A stretch of DNA of 64,000 bases, from positions 1,314,001 to 1,378,000 of the forward strand of contig JALDNG010000001.1 of NCBI GenBank assembly GCA_024349245.1. Direction: 5' to 3'. Position 1 is the first letter of the stretch. Every line of letters begins with the position of its first letter. Both the position numbers and the translations under genes were made by a program. The notes beneath the pieces are model-generated. The model was not told where the DNA came from. It was given only the letters and a program-made list of their open reading frames with translations, and made no database searches. This document shows, piece after piece, positions 23,491-35,835 of this stretch. Origin of the DNA: Neodontobutis hainanensis (taxonomy: Eukaryota; Chordata; Actinopteri; Gobiiformes; Odontobutidae).

Positions 23491-26400
23491 AATCACATTT
23501 AATAAACTGTGAATGGCATCATACATTTGAAAAAAATATAGTTTGTCTAAGTTTATGTTTGTAAATGGGCGCTCAGTAAGAAGTGCTAAAGCAGATGAGT
23601 ATTAAAATAAGCAATGTGATTTATTGCTTTTCCCTGTAACGAAGGCCCAGTTCCTCTGTCCCACACAGGGTACCCGGTGCTCTTTAGCAGGCCTTTGTCC
23701 TTAATCTGCCCTCTTAACACTGTTTTCCGTCTGTAAGCTTGTTGTGTGGCAGTGACTCCTTCAGCCCTCTCTCCCTCGTTGATATTAAAACTAATCCCAG
23801 CAAAGAGAGACAGTCAGAGAGAATGGAAGAATGAGAGTCAAAAGATGAGAGAGGAGGAGCCCCGGCGTAGCCACAGGGAAGCAGGCTGGAAAAAAGACAA
23901 GAGGAGGGGTAAAGAGGAGGAGACATCACAGAAGTGTGTTGGGTTACTGATGCCTCAGTAATGCCCTGACAATCCTCCCTGTATCGACTCAAAGCAGACA
24001 CTGCAGTGAGGAATCGACAAAATCCACAGTCATTGGTATTCACGTCGCAGCGGTAACATCTGTCTTGACAAGTTATTAATACTAGTTTATCCAACGTGAA
24101 CGAATCGCCCTGACACGCAGCAGATACATGAGAAGATTTTAGTTCACATCCAAGTCCTTTCTTCTGCAACAACTTTACATGTATGGCTTGATGTCTCTAC
24201 TTGGCACTGACTTTACAGTAGTTTTATACATTGAGGGTACAGTCACTGTATTTAGACTAAAATTGTGACTGTTCCTCAAAAAGGGAAGCCAGTATGTGTG
24301 GTTGTTTATTCTGTATAGCACTTCACTTTGAGAAAATTTAGGCTTTCAAATGGGTTTAGATTCCCATCCCGTCACTGCTGTTTCCTAGTTGTACCAATCA
24401 TAAGCATTTGTAATCTAAAATGAAGTGGGTTTTATACTAATATTTCAAATCAAATGCATCCATGGGCAGTTTATTCTGGGTCTGTTGGTCTTTTCCTCTA
24501 GCAATCCAATTCCAAACCACAGAGACCAGACTCATTAGTTGTTTTGAAATAGGAAAAGTATTAGGATGGCTCTCCAGGCACACGTGACACAATAAAACGG
24601 AATATTAATATTGTAATATAATGTGAAACAAAGCCAGAAAAAAATAAAAATAAAAACAAGAAGCAAAAATTATACTACATAATTATCAGTGCTTAGAGAT
24701 GAAAAAAATGTCCTCAAGCTGGAACAGTACCCACCAATAATTAAAGATGTTGCACTTAGACTTCCCAGTGAAATGGATAAAAAAAACTTGCAAAAGCACT
24801 GTGCTCATAAAACCTCTTAATCATGTTGCATTCTACATCTTTAACTTCCTATTTGAGCTGATAATCCTCAGATACGCTTAGAGCACTTAGGACATCCTAG
24901 GAACTGATTGTTATTGCAGGTGAAGCCACTCTTGCATCAGTCTGAAGGCGAAATGACAAATATTAAACATCACAGCACCTACAGTCACCAGGCTTTAAGT
25001 AAATACCATAATAAAGGATAAGAGCACTTCAAATTCCACAAAGTCCTGTGCAAATCTAAAAGAAAGCCTTTAAATGTAGGCCATCCATTTGGACGTCCTG
25101 ATCTTTGCAGCGATTAAAACGAGAACTTGCAGTTGCTCTACTTTAACATTATTTGCTTGCCAACACTTTCCCCGCTCTTCCAAACAAACGCACAAATTCT
25201 TGCACACTTGAAAGCCGCGTAACAAGAGTCCCGCTGATCAAAGGCTGTTCTTTTGCTCGACTGATCAAAAATATCCTGGTGAGCAGCGAGCAGGAGGACA
25301 AACACTATGTTTGTCAAAGAAAAGGCACCGTGGCTGCTTCTTTTCCCAATCGCTCTGTGGTTTCAAATGGTCTCCGTTGGCAACACTGCTTTACCATATC
25401 AGGCAAAATGTGTTATTGATTTAGTTTTTTTTTCTTCACGCCAGCAAATCCCTGAGAAAGTGGATAGCTTTGGGAAAAGTCTGGTACACTGCACTGGGGA
25501 TCAGAGCGAGCATGTGGTCTGTACACTTAGGGACCGGGTGGGCCGATGTGTGGAGGTGTTGACTGTTATTCCTTCAAAAGTCATTCAACGGCGCTGGAGA
25601 TATCACAGCACAGCCACTAAAGTCTAATAACATTCCCCTCGGTGTATTCCGGAGATTTTCTGGTGAGTTTGACACTATTAGTAATGCACATATTTGTTGT
25701 CAAGAGCCCAGAATAAGCCTGCTCGCCGTGGATGTTTCCCAGCAGCCCGAACAATTGGAGCCTTGTGATGAATGGAGAGCAAAACGGTCTCTATGCAACA
25801 GGCGAGACCCAGCACTACCTTAATCAGCTCCTTCTTCCCGGATCTTACATTCCACTTTAATAAAGCCACCAAAACCTCTAAAAAAGCTTGACTGAGGCTA
25901 TGCACAATCAAGCTAAATGCTGTTGGAAGTATATTTTCAACGCAGTGAGCAACAAATACAGCTACAGTCTGGGCCTCCTTTAACTTCAAAAAAGGTTCAT
26001 AATCTCAGTCAAGTATCAAAAGCAAAGCAGCTAAACACTAAATAATTCAGGAAAGAGAAGACTTCCAGCAGAGAATGTAAGAGTATTCTTGTGTTAATAC
26101 AGCACACTGCAAAAGTGTTTCTTTTTGTGCATTAATTATTTGCATTTTTGCACATGACTCCCACATGTCGATATTCATCATCTTTCAGGTCAAAACAGCA
26201 TTTAAACAAATATCACAAATTCTGTATCTATGTCACCATAATGTATCACAAGAAGAAAACAATCCAATAATGATAGATAAGGTAATCCATCTGGAGATAT
26301 GTGATGTTTTGGGAGAAGTGGACCAAATGCAGAAGCACATGTTGAAAAGGTCGTTCCAATCAAGGCAATGCAGGTGTTTATTGAGAAGAGTGGAAACAAT

Positions 26401-27127
26401 GACCTCTCAGAGACTTTGCCTACAACTCTCCTGAACGAGAGCACATGTGTTCAACATGGGTTCAAAGCAGAAACACGCTGTACGAGATGTTTGTATGAAT
26501 GATTGATGTCCACATCCATGAGGACGAGTATAAATAGTTTCAAAGACATCACCATGAAAACCATTGTTCTCATTGCATATTCTTTCTGGGTAAGAGCTGG
26601 AGTTTGGGTCTTGGTGATAAGTGAATGCATGGCCTCAGACGGAATCACCACATTTTATGTTGTCCATAAACCAAGGGCTGCTCATATATTTTTTATGATA
26701 TTCCCAGCACTGTGATTTACAGTAACTGGAAAAGCACAGTCCAGTTAGCCAAAATGTTTCCAAGATGTTTCATTGTAATTCTTCATGCCAGGGAAACAAT
26801 CTGTCTCAGTAACAACCTCAGAATAACAGTGAAAGTTTACTATAAAGCACAAATGCAATGAAAGCCTTTAGTGCGTGATTTATGGCTTAAAAAAGCAGGC
26901 CTAAATGTTGGCGTCCTGTGAATACTCAGTGCTGCTGAAGCCACACAGTGGAACTGACAGCTCATGTCAAAATATGTTCCGAATGACACCAAATCATTTT
27001 AGGCCGACTTGTTGTCTCAAGGGTTCAACTACGTGGCTGATTCACGCTGATTAGATTTGTATTTCTATCACTTGTCATCTCTGATGCCCCTGAAAGCACT
27101 GGCTGTCTCTTAGCAACCACCAACTGT
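23491..27127. other. Noncoding unique sequence
   Basis: No gene is identified. A purine-rich patch at 23800-23940 makes overlapping open frames on both strands. No splice-supported exon or RNA gene is visible. Confidence 0.55.
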
Positions 27128-27128
27128 G

Positions 27129-27168
<40 letters not shown>

Positions 27169-27221
27169 GGTATAAATACACACATACATACATATACATA
27201 TACACATATATATATACATAC

Positions 27222-27258
<37 letters not shown>
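27128..27258. repeat. Compound (CA)n/(TA)n microsatellite
   Basis: A CA run passes into (TA)11-12, then a mixed CATA/TACA zone, then a second pure CA run. Overlapping Tyr/Ile/Val/Cys-rich open frames here come from the repeat and are not genes. Confidence 0.97.
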
Positions 27259-27262
<4 letters not shown>

Positions 27263-28555
27263 TCTGAAAATCAAGGAGCCCTTATGGTCGCCCACAAATC
27301 AATCACTTATGAATCCATTCAACAAATGACTTCCCAACAGCAACAGCTCTGTGCCGACAGTTTGAGATGCAATGAAATTGTCAGTGATCTCACAGGAAAA
27401 GGAACTGGGGCAGAATCTTAATGTGGTGGTCAGATGGTGCAAAAGACTTCAGTGCAGTAAATAATCCTTTTTTTTTTTAACATAACTAAGTGTTGTGGCT
27501 GTGATAGATTTGAGGCTAGCAGATAAATCATCTCACGTGGGCTGCTTTGAAACTTCAGAGCAGTATTACAAATGATCAGGGCGCTGGCTGCATTGATATG
27601 CATTGCAACTTTGACTGCTGCTTGTTATGAATAACATGACATTGTGACTGTTTTACTCAGAGACTAATAGTGCTCAAAGTGAGTCTACCTTGGCAGCAAA
27701 AATGACTAAGATCTTATTGGTATTCAGAGAAAACATTTAGGAGCGTATTCTTTACATGGAAAAAACATTTACTTATGTTACCTTGAAGTTATTGACCCAG
27801 CTATTCTTCAAGACCAAACACTTTAAAACCAAGTCCTTCAATGAAAGCAGTTTGCAGACACTATATAGATTTGAAAAAGCTGTGCACGCACCACCACTCC
27901 AACACAAAAAAGTACTATTTTTAAGATACCACTTGCATGAGGCAAAAGTCAATAAAGAGCCTCCTTTGTTTCAAACATGTTAGGCAGTCGCTAGGGCCAT
28001 ATTGAGTTGTCGCCAGAATGCTCTCCCGCCAAGAGGAGCGGCTTAAAGCCCAATTAACTGATAAATGTTAGCCTGCAGGGAGTTGGCAGACATGGAGATC
28101 AATGAAGCGGAATTTAGCAGAGCTGCGTGGGCTTCAGAGACCGTCCCTCCGCCGGTAAACCTGGGCAAAGGCCCCCGGGACCGCGACAGCACCCTGCTTA
28201 ACCCTGATATTTGGTGGACATTCATTATTGTTTGGGATCCCTCAGGCATCACTGGCATTGAGAGATTAACAATATAACAATGATTACGATGTGTGCATCC
28301 TGCCCTTGTCAGCCTCCTCTCTGATTTGCCAGGTGGCCCTGTTACAACAAGGTAAAAAGGCTTCATTTCAATGTTTTTACATGGCATGAGTAAATAGATA
28401 ATAAATTGTCCCTTTATGCATATAATCAGCAGTCACACTTTGGGAGACTGTGTACAAAAGCAGGTAACTTTGCATAAAAAGTCAAATGCAAGCCTTGAAA
28501 ATAGCAAACATCAAACTTAGTGTCTGTTCTGTTGGTTCTGGTGCAGACACTGGTG
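27259..28555. other. Noncoding unique sequence with a GC-rich patch
   Basis: I see no gene. At 28130-28200 the sequence is locally GC-rich (ccgtccctccgccgg, gcccccgggaccgcgac) and is followed by AT-rich tcattattgtttggg, a SOX-like core. This could be regulatory DNA, but no test was possible. Confidence 0.5.
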
Positions 28556-28609
28556 CTTGAGCCTGCCTACACTGGTCTACATTGGTGACATCATAAGGTA
28601 AAGAGCCTT
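28556..28609 (+). repeat. Short duplicated element, copy C
   Basis: The segment from cttgagcctgcctacactgg to aaggtaaagagcctt is about 80 percent identical by eye to 29765-29819, in the same orientation and 1.2 kb away. Similarity does not obviously continue into either flank. It may be a local duplication or two fragments of one dispersed repeat. Confidence 0.6.
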
Positions 28610-29764
28610 CTATGGTCTTCAGAGGTGGATGTGGGCATAGTCTACTCTGGTTTACTGTGGGTGGCATGTACTCGACCATGTATGAAGCAAAGATAAGCCA
28701 TTCAATCAGATTTACTTGCATTTACTATTTGTCACAAAGCTGTCTTTCACTTTCAACTCCATACAACTGAAAAAGGGGTCAAGGTCGCTGCTTCAATGGC
28801 AGCCCTTTTCGCTCTGGATTTTTGCGCTTGCAAGGAGATCAATAAGAAAAATAGAACATGAGTACACTGTACACACAGTGTTCCAAAAAGCCTCCAATGA
28901 AACGTAAAAGCATATCAAGTGTTTCTACTGATCTTTATCTTGTGTTAATAAAGCTTCAAACTTTCATGGTCCCACTGAGCTGCCACAGAGTGATTAGTTC
29001 AGTTACACAGATAATTGCCTCGACTCCAAAAGCTAGATTAAAAGCGTGCACTGTGAAGATGACCACTGATGAGATAAAAGACAATGGTGCTGGTAAACAA
29101 CAACAATGCCAAGCTCCCCTGAAACAACACGAAGGAGGAAAAAAAAGTGGGAGAAAACTGTATTGCCTTTTGTCTCTAATGAACTTAACCAAACAGATTG
29201 CCTCGCTGTGAGCCGGGCTTCCGCTGGGAGTTCAGAAAGGGAGCGTGTGTTCTTTGTGCTGGAAATTGATTTGTTCAGAGATCTTTCCCTGCCAAGAGGA
29301 GTGTTTTGGAAGTTGCTGTGGCAAAATGAGGAAAGGCTAGGATGGCTATTGTTCATAAATGTGTTGTCGTCTTATGTCGTACTGCGACAGACTCAGTACA
29401 TCAGTGCACAGCCACGCAAATCTTTGGATTTTTCATTATTTGAGACCACCTGTGTTTTATAAATGCACAATTTTCTCATACAAGCCGTTTGTCAAACATA
29501 TATTATTAAATGTAATTTAAACACATAATAGTCTGCAAATGGAGCTGTCACTCATCCATTCATTCAGCATTCTTATCGCTCCACAACCACAGAAACAAAC
29601 AGCCGTCGGCTTAATTAACATTTTTAACTTGGACTAATTGTTAATTCTAGGTTGACTTTCCTTTAATTGCATCCGTCTGACAGAATACTCTTGACATAAA
29701 ACTTGTTTGCAGCAGCACTGTGCCGCAACAGAAATGTGTACTTTTGAGTTCATTTGCATATTTA
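28610..29764. other. Noncoding unique sequence
   Basis: I see no gene. Overlapping open frames at 28858-29462 on both strands have no recognisable domains. An octamer-like catttgcata lies at 29751-29760, next to copy D. Confidence 0.5.
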
Positions 29765-29819
29765 CTTGAGCCAGCCCACACTGGTCTCCAACGTGGACTT
29801 CAGTAAGGTAAAGAGCCTT
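29765..29819 (+). repeat. Short duplicated element, copy D
   Basis: The segment from cttgagccagcccacactgg to aaggtaaagagcctt is the partner of 28556-28609. Confidence 0.6.
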
Positions 29820-31185
29820 ACCAAAACGGCCTCACCAAACCTGTTTCCCAGTGCAGACAGAGTTTGTTGTTTTGCTGTTTCATCACAGGAACATGCTTTG
29901 GTCCCTGACAAAGCTGGCCTGCCTTTTATTTAATTAGATCAGAAAAGGCACATGCTAAATTCTGCATCAAAGAGTCGTTTTGAAAAATCCCTCTCTCCAA
30001 ATTTGGCTGATTAGGGATCCTCCGGAAGTTGTGGGAAGGCAAGTGCTGCGCTGCCATGTAAATAAGAACACTGGCCCCCACTGTTCTGCAGGACTAAGAA
30101 GAGGGATTAGAAACCAAGGTTCAGCCGTCTTTTTCTTTATGTTCTGCCTCACTCGCTGCACCTAGGCGCTACATTTTTTTTCCCTGCTCAATATGCCTCC
30201 CTGTGAAGTTGCTACCCACTCAGTCTTGCTTTGTCTGGCTTCCTCTCTCCCCCAGTGCGGGCCAGCGGTGATTTGCCTGGATAAACAAATGCTACAACAC
30301 CAGGAGGACTTCATCAAAAGAGCAACATGTGGGCGAGAGCTGAGGCCGCCATGCTGGCTGACCGCTAACTAAAGCCAGGAGAGCACCTACACGACTGCAG
30401 TGCTGCTGTTTAACTTAACAATGCGTCCAACAATGTGAAAAATGACCCTGTAGGCTGTTGCTGTAGGCTTTTAACGCAAAACTAATCAGGCTAATTTGCA
30501 GGCACTACATTAAGTCATGGCTATTCTGTGGGATATTCTGTGGTTTAAGATATCGTTTTGCTAAATGGTAGAGCCCTTTCTAAAGCTGACAACAGTTAAA
30601 CAAGCTGTCAGTCATGATCAATGCTCAGAGCAAACATCAAAGCCTCCATTAGTGCTTTTAGTCCTCAGTCATTTAGTGCTTTTACAACCTGCATTTACAA
30701 GGAAAAGAAATGCACTTCACTGTTAATATATTTATTTTACACATACTTCTGCAGCCTGGGTCAGTTAAAGTTTTAATGCTTTTTATTCACTTATATATAG
30801 TCAATTCTAAACCTCAACCTAATATTAAAATGGGATTTAACTTGACTACTTCATCAGTAAGGCAGCCATGCCTGCATTAATAAATCATTTTCCATCTGAG
30901 AGAGTCATCAGAGAGAAAACTGTGTATTTCAATAAAACAAACTGTACAGGATTGTGTACAGTGCTCACATTTAAATCCAAACTTACACACATACCTATAA
31001 ACATTTTACTGTTCTATTACACATATACTGTACACACACTTATTTACTAGTTCAAAAAGGGATTGGAAAGAAGGAGAACTTATTTACTCCCACCTCCAAT
31101 TCAACAGTTAATTTGTAAAGCACCCATCAGAAAGTTAAGTGTAGTTGAGGAAAAAAGTGAAAATGTAGTACTAAAGTCAAAGAAT
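29820..31185. other. Noncoding unique sequence
   Basis: No gene, RNA gene or repeat family is recognised. Confidence 0.55.
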
Positions 31186-31218
31186 TACCTCTGTGTGTTT
31201 TATTTACACACAGAGGTA
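31186..31218. repeat. Perfect 13-bp hairpin with 7-nt loop
   Basis: tacctctgtgtgt (31186-31198) and acacacagaggta (31206-31218) are exact reverse complements around a 7-nt AT-rich loop. The stem is too short for a microRNA precursor and there is no following T-run that would suggest a polymerase III terminator. Confidence 0.8.
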
Positions 31219-31445
31219 TTAATTAAAACAAAGAGCACATTGCGCTATCATGAACTCAGAGGTGTGATGGTAGAATAAAGAGTGCACACACCCCACTGTG
31301 GCACACATGGCACTACTGACACTCATTATACTTTCAAATGCATTTATTGCTTCCATATTATAAATAGATTTCACTTCGCACCCCATAATATAACACTGTG
31401 CTTCCTGTGGATTTATTTTCCTGCATGCAACCGCTTTATGTTATG
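31219..31445. other. Noncoding
   Basis: A short unique stretch with no gene. Confidence 0.5.
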
Positions 31446-31531
31446 TCTTCTTCTTCTTCTTCTTCTTCTTCTTCTTCTTCTTCTTCTTCTTCTTCTTCTT
31501 CTTCTTCTTCTTCTTCTTCTTCTTCTTCTTC
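31446..31531. repeat. (TCT)n microsatellite, about 29 units
   Basis: A pure TTC/GAA-type trinucleotide array of 86 bp. It generates spurious poly-Ser and poly-Leu frames. Purine-pyrimidine mirror arrays of this kind can form triplex DNA. Confidence 0.98.
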
Positions 31532-34267
31532 ACACAACTCTCAAATCTCCAATTCAACATCAAACCCACCACAGAGAGACACTGCCTTCTTTAAAAGCTG
31601 TAATCCATCACAGGAATAAAAGACACAAAGGCTGCACATGAAATATGACTGCTCTGGTGGTAGCGACTGCATTAAGTGGATCAGACCCATGTTTAAAAGC
31701 TCTGCAAGTGAATAACAGTTTGGAGTTGAGAACAATCCCCGGCAGCTGGGAATATTCCAGCCATGAAGCTCACAACATGGCACGTGTTCATGTCGGATGT
31801 ATTAGAACAAAAATATAACCACATGTTTGTTTGAGTGATGAAGAAGAAGGAAAATGATCCAAGCACTAGTCAAGGAACACATGTATAACGTGTATGTATG
31901 TAAGGTGGTCCAAAGTATCCCTGTATCTGGTCACATTCTGCTCATTGGTTGCTTGTATTTCTATGTGGCCATAGACAATCATACAGTAAGATGTTCCTTG
32001 TCAAACTGATAAAAAGCCTAATGACGCACCAAGGACAAGCTTAAAAAATAAAGTTACACAATTATTATTATGAGCAAAAGTACATTACTGATATCTGGCA
32101 GGTGCTTCTAACTTTTTCTAATCAAAGCTGTTATTTGCAAAGAACAATGGCGTCTCTGACATGCCATCAGCCTCCCCGAAAGGTTTTTATACCAAGACGA
32201 AAATAAAGAAACAGCAAGGAGTCATTGAATAATAATAAACACCTTTTCTTTGCAACAACACTGTGGGAATGTTATGTGCTTTGTGCATTATGTCTAAGCA
32301 GGAACATTGAATGTATAGTGGGTGAAGTCTTTGATAAAGGGAAAATTCTCGGTGATTCGCTGACGTCTTGTTCAATTTGCCGCTAAAAGCATAGCACCTC
32401 GCACCAACATGTCACAGCTCTTGCTTATAGACAAAATTAGACAAATTGAAGACTGTAGCATTCTGCCTATCTATTGTTGAAGAAATTGCAACTCTCAAAA
32501 CAGAAAATGGAGTCCCTGCAGCTCTTTCAATTCCATTAGATGACCTCAATGCAAACAAATGTATGGCTTTTCCATTAACACCCATCACTTTCATGTTATG
32601 GAAACGCCCTATTACTTTGATTGTCTCAGAGTATGCTGTAATAGACACTTAACTGCGTCAACTCTGTTCACATCTACATGTTCCTTATGCCCCCTACTCG
32701 CCCTTATTTGCATTAAAAGCACACATTCAGGTTACTTTAAGATATACTTTATAATCAAGTGTGTTGCCATTAGTCTGAGAACAGTGAGACTTAAATCAAC
32801 CTGCACATTAACCACTGCACTGAGGTCGCGCTGGAAGTTGCTGTCTTTGTTTTGTGTAACGCAGTAAAACAATAGGGCACCTTGGCTTCTCGGGGAAGTG
32901 AGGATGGACCCGGCATTATTAGCGCAGGAGTTCTGGGGGCAAATCCATATAACACATATTACAGAGCGCATTTACTTCCTACTTGAGGCGGCAGCGGCAT
33001 TACAGCTCTCAGTTGGCAAGTGTCTTTAATGGTCTGAAATGTGATGTAAGCCCGTAATTATCACTGACAGACATTTATTAGAAAGGCCCCCGTGAACGGC
33101 TGATTGACATCTATAAGAGCCATTAATGCACAGAACGTTTCATCTAAAAATCTAGGAAGAACGTAATAGCTGTTCTCAGGGCATAATTGAAATCTTTTGA
33201 AACAGTGGGATTCAGGTTTTAATGGAAAAAGGTAGACAATGACTGCTCTGACTCATTGGTTTGATGGAGATGTATGACGAGTTGTTGAGCACATTGGCAA
33301 TTTCCGTCCAAAAATTCAGCAAAACTAGCAACACAGTATTGCCACTTTAGTTTATCTTCCAAAACCAGATAAAGTAATGTAATTATTTGCAATGTGACTT
33401 GAAAGTCTTGCCAACAAACCAAGAAAACAACAGTCAGATAGTCAATCCGAGTGTCACCTTCGATGATGTGCCATGTATTTCGAGTAACTCCCAAGACTGA
33501 CGCTTCTCCATGACGCAAGGTCGCTGTCAGTGAAGCAGCGTTTCTGCAAATACCCACAGGGGTCGGAGAGGAACACGGTGTTCCAGGACAGGAGGACAGG
33601 AGGCGGGATGACAGGAAGAAGAAAGAGGGCGCAAAGAAAGCAGGAAAGCGCCTGAGAGTGAGGAGAGAAATTAGAGAAGAAGGATCACCTCGGGGCTGTT
33701 TATACATCAAGACGGTTATTACCCTTGTTGGGCTGCTGTTTGTCTCAGTGTTTTACTGATGTGACGGATTATTTGAATAATAATGTAGCTGTAGCAGTCA
33801 TTATGGGAGAACAAGTCATTTATACAAAGTGTACAAAGTGGAAAGATGTACAGTCTGTGCAATTGTTCTTTTTATAACGTCGTGATGGTAAAGGATGAGT
33901 CCTTCACGAAGCAAAGGGCAGTATTCACAGCAGCCATCTTTGAGAAAACAACCAAAATATGAAGAATCATTGGATGGAAACATTTGGACAGTTCTGCTGG
34001 GTCGCTCATCTGATGTCTATGAATCACCTAAAGATAAAAAACAAAAAGCTATGCCAGAACAGATTTTTTTCTTCAGTTCTGGCCACTGCAGAGGTCCGTT
34101 TCAGCAGAAAGCAGACAGTAAATCATGGTGAATGTGTTGCCGACTCGCCCTCTTGAACTTCGTACAAAGTATATCATAGTCTTATCGTTACAAATGCCTC
34201 ACTCGCTGGAACCAGCTGTATGTCCTTCTCTGATAAATGTATATTTCATCACCTCAAAGATAAATCA
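31532..34267. other. Noncoding unique sequence
   Basis: I see no gene. The minus-strand open frame at 33219-33710 (163 codons) starts in a purine-rich patch and has no domain signature. The part at 32990-33130 carries several homeodomain cores and reads like regulatory DNA, but this is only an impression. Confidence 0.5.
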
Positions 34268-34363
34268 CTACGGCGAGTTGCTCTCGGCTCTACCCAGCAT
34301 GCTTTGCCTGGCCTTGCACTGAGAATGCCGCACACGGTGATGATGAAACCTCTACGGCGAGTT
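34268..34363 (+). repeat. Direct repeat of ctacggcgagtt, 84 bp apart
   Basis: The 12-mer ctacggcgagtt occurs at 34268-34279 and again at 34352-34363, within otherwise dissimilar sequence. A CG-containing 12-mer repeated this closely in AT-rich DNA is unusual and could be a duplicated binding site. Confidence 0.6.
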
Positions 34364-35429
34364 CGGAGGCTGGTAGGGGCATATTAACGGCAACTTAGCT
34401 GTTAACTCGCTATTAAAGATGAAAGCTGGCCTCAGCAAGAGACGGCACGGCAAACATCTGTTACTTCTAATATTGTGTTTGTCCGTACGTGGCAAAGATT
34501 AACAAACAGCTCATCAAAGGAGTCGGAAGTAGATAAGGGCGCATCCACAGTGCACTCACAAACACCACTGAAGTGATGGCTGATATTAAAATTCCTCCCA
34601 TGGTTACACAAGCTGGTGGTAGCCTTGTCTCTATATATTGTGTTTTGTCAATAACCCTTATTTCTGAGCCCAGTCAAAAAGGAAGGAGAGCCAAAAGTCC
34701 TGGGCCGTCGGAGGGGTCAGCACACGAGCACTGACGGATTACATGCATCTAGTGAGATTGAGCCTTAGCTGTACCACACATGGGACATGGCAGCGCTAGA
34801 GGGTGCTTCTTGCAAACGGCCTATATCTGCTCCTCACGACAGGGAGCAGACGGGTGCTGGGACAGCCCGGGAAAGCAAACAGGGCACTTTGAAGGTTATC
34901 AACCAGTCGGGCAGCCACAGGGAGCTCGGGCTAATGGAGTGGAACAGACACGGCTATCAACTGTGACCACAAATCTAATTAGCTCTGTTTAGGCTTCCTC
35001 CACTTGCTGTATTTAATTCAGCAACGGAAACATATAGAGCTGCATGTTACGTCTTTCATTTTGGCACATATGCTTGTGACAGTGTTTTATTGTGTTCATT
35101 GTTTCTATGACGCAGCCCTCTGAACAGTGAAGTCTAAACACTACAATGTATAAGGGCTCATCAAACGTCCTTGTTGCTTGTGTAACCATTGCACTGTAAT
35201 TATTTACAATTATGCTTTCTCTAATCAGAGAAGTACACACTACTAAAGGGTAATTAAATGTAAAACATGGGGCATTTACAGCGTGGGGTCGAGTACAGAC
35301 CACAGCACTCACATGAGCAGATTCAGGTGGGTGCACGTAGAAACGGACATTGGAGAGAAAAAATAATTGTACATTAGAAAACACAAAACAATGGGATATC
35401 GAAGGGAAACGTTTATTGGGCCATATGTT
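34364..35429. other. Noncoding unique sequence
   Basis: No gene is recognised. The minus-strand open frame at 35013-35480 extends into the retroposed insertion and has no domain. Confidence 0.5.
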
Positions 35430-35835
35430 AAAAGCACAGAGAACATGGTTGACATTGCTTAATTTTTCCGCGTATGGCAACCACTTTTTCAGTTAGTTGA
35501 CCTACGTCTGATTAGTCTCACTCTTTTCCGGCAGTCCCCCTTTTTAATTAATTTTTCTTTTGTTTGTTTCTTTCTTTCACTGTACACAACTACCTTCTCT
35601 TGGCACGTGACTACATCTCAATATGATTTTAGTCTTACCATTGTGGATAATCTGATGGTATTTGGAGGTTGTTTGTCTGTTGTGTCTTATTGGTTTCTTT
35701 TATAAAAGAGACATTGTACCTTTCATTTCTGCATTTCATGATCAATCCATGTGACTTTGTTCAATTTTTATAAAAGACTAATAACCAAAGCTTGAAAATA
35801 AATAAATAAATAAATAAAAAAGCACAGAGAACATG
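35430..35835 (+). mobile_element. Retroposed insertion with 18-bp target-site duplication and A-rich tail
   Basis: The 18-mer aaaagcacagagaacatg is present exactly at 35430-35447 and again at 35818-35835. Between the copies are 370 bp ending in a (AAAT)n-type tail (aaaataaataaataaataaa). Exact flanking duplications of this length plus an A-rich 3' end are the signature of LINE-machinery target-primed reverse transcription. The insert has no intact reading frame. Its body (a T-rich segment, ttggcacgtgactacatctc, gtgactttgttcaattttta) could be a LINE 3' untranslated region or a processed transcript fragment. The perfect duplications suggest a comparatively recent event. Confidence 0.85.

Noticed and set aside
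31186..31218. Hairpin as a microRNA precursor or terminator
   Set aside because: A 13-bp stem is too short for a precursor and no T-run follows.
31282..31641. Poly-Leu and poly-Ser open frames
   Set aside because: They are translations of the (TCT)n array.
33219..33710. 163-codon minus-strand open frame
   Set aside because: It is partly a purine-rich patch, shows no domain, and its composition is not protein-like throughout.
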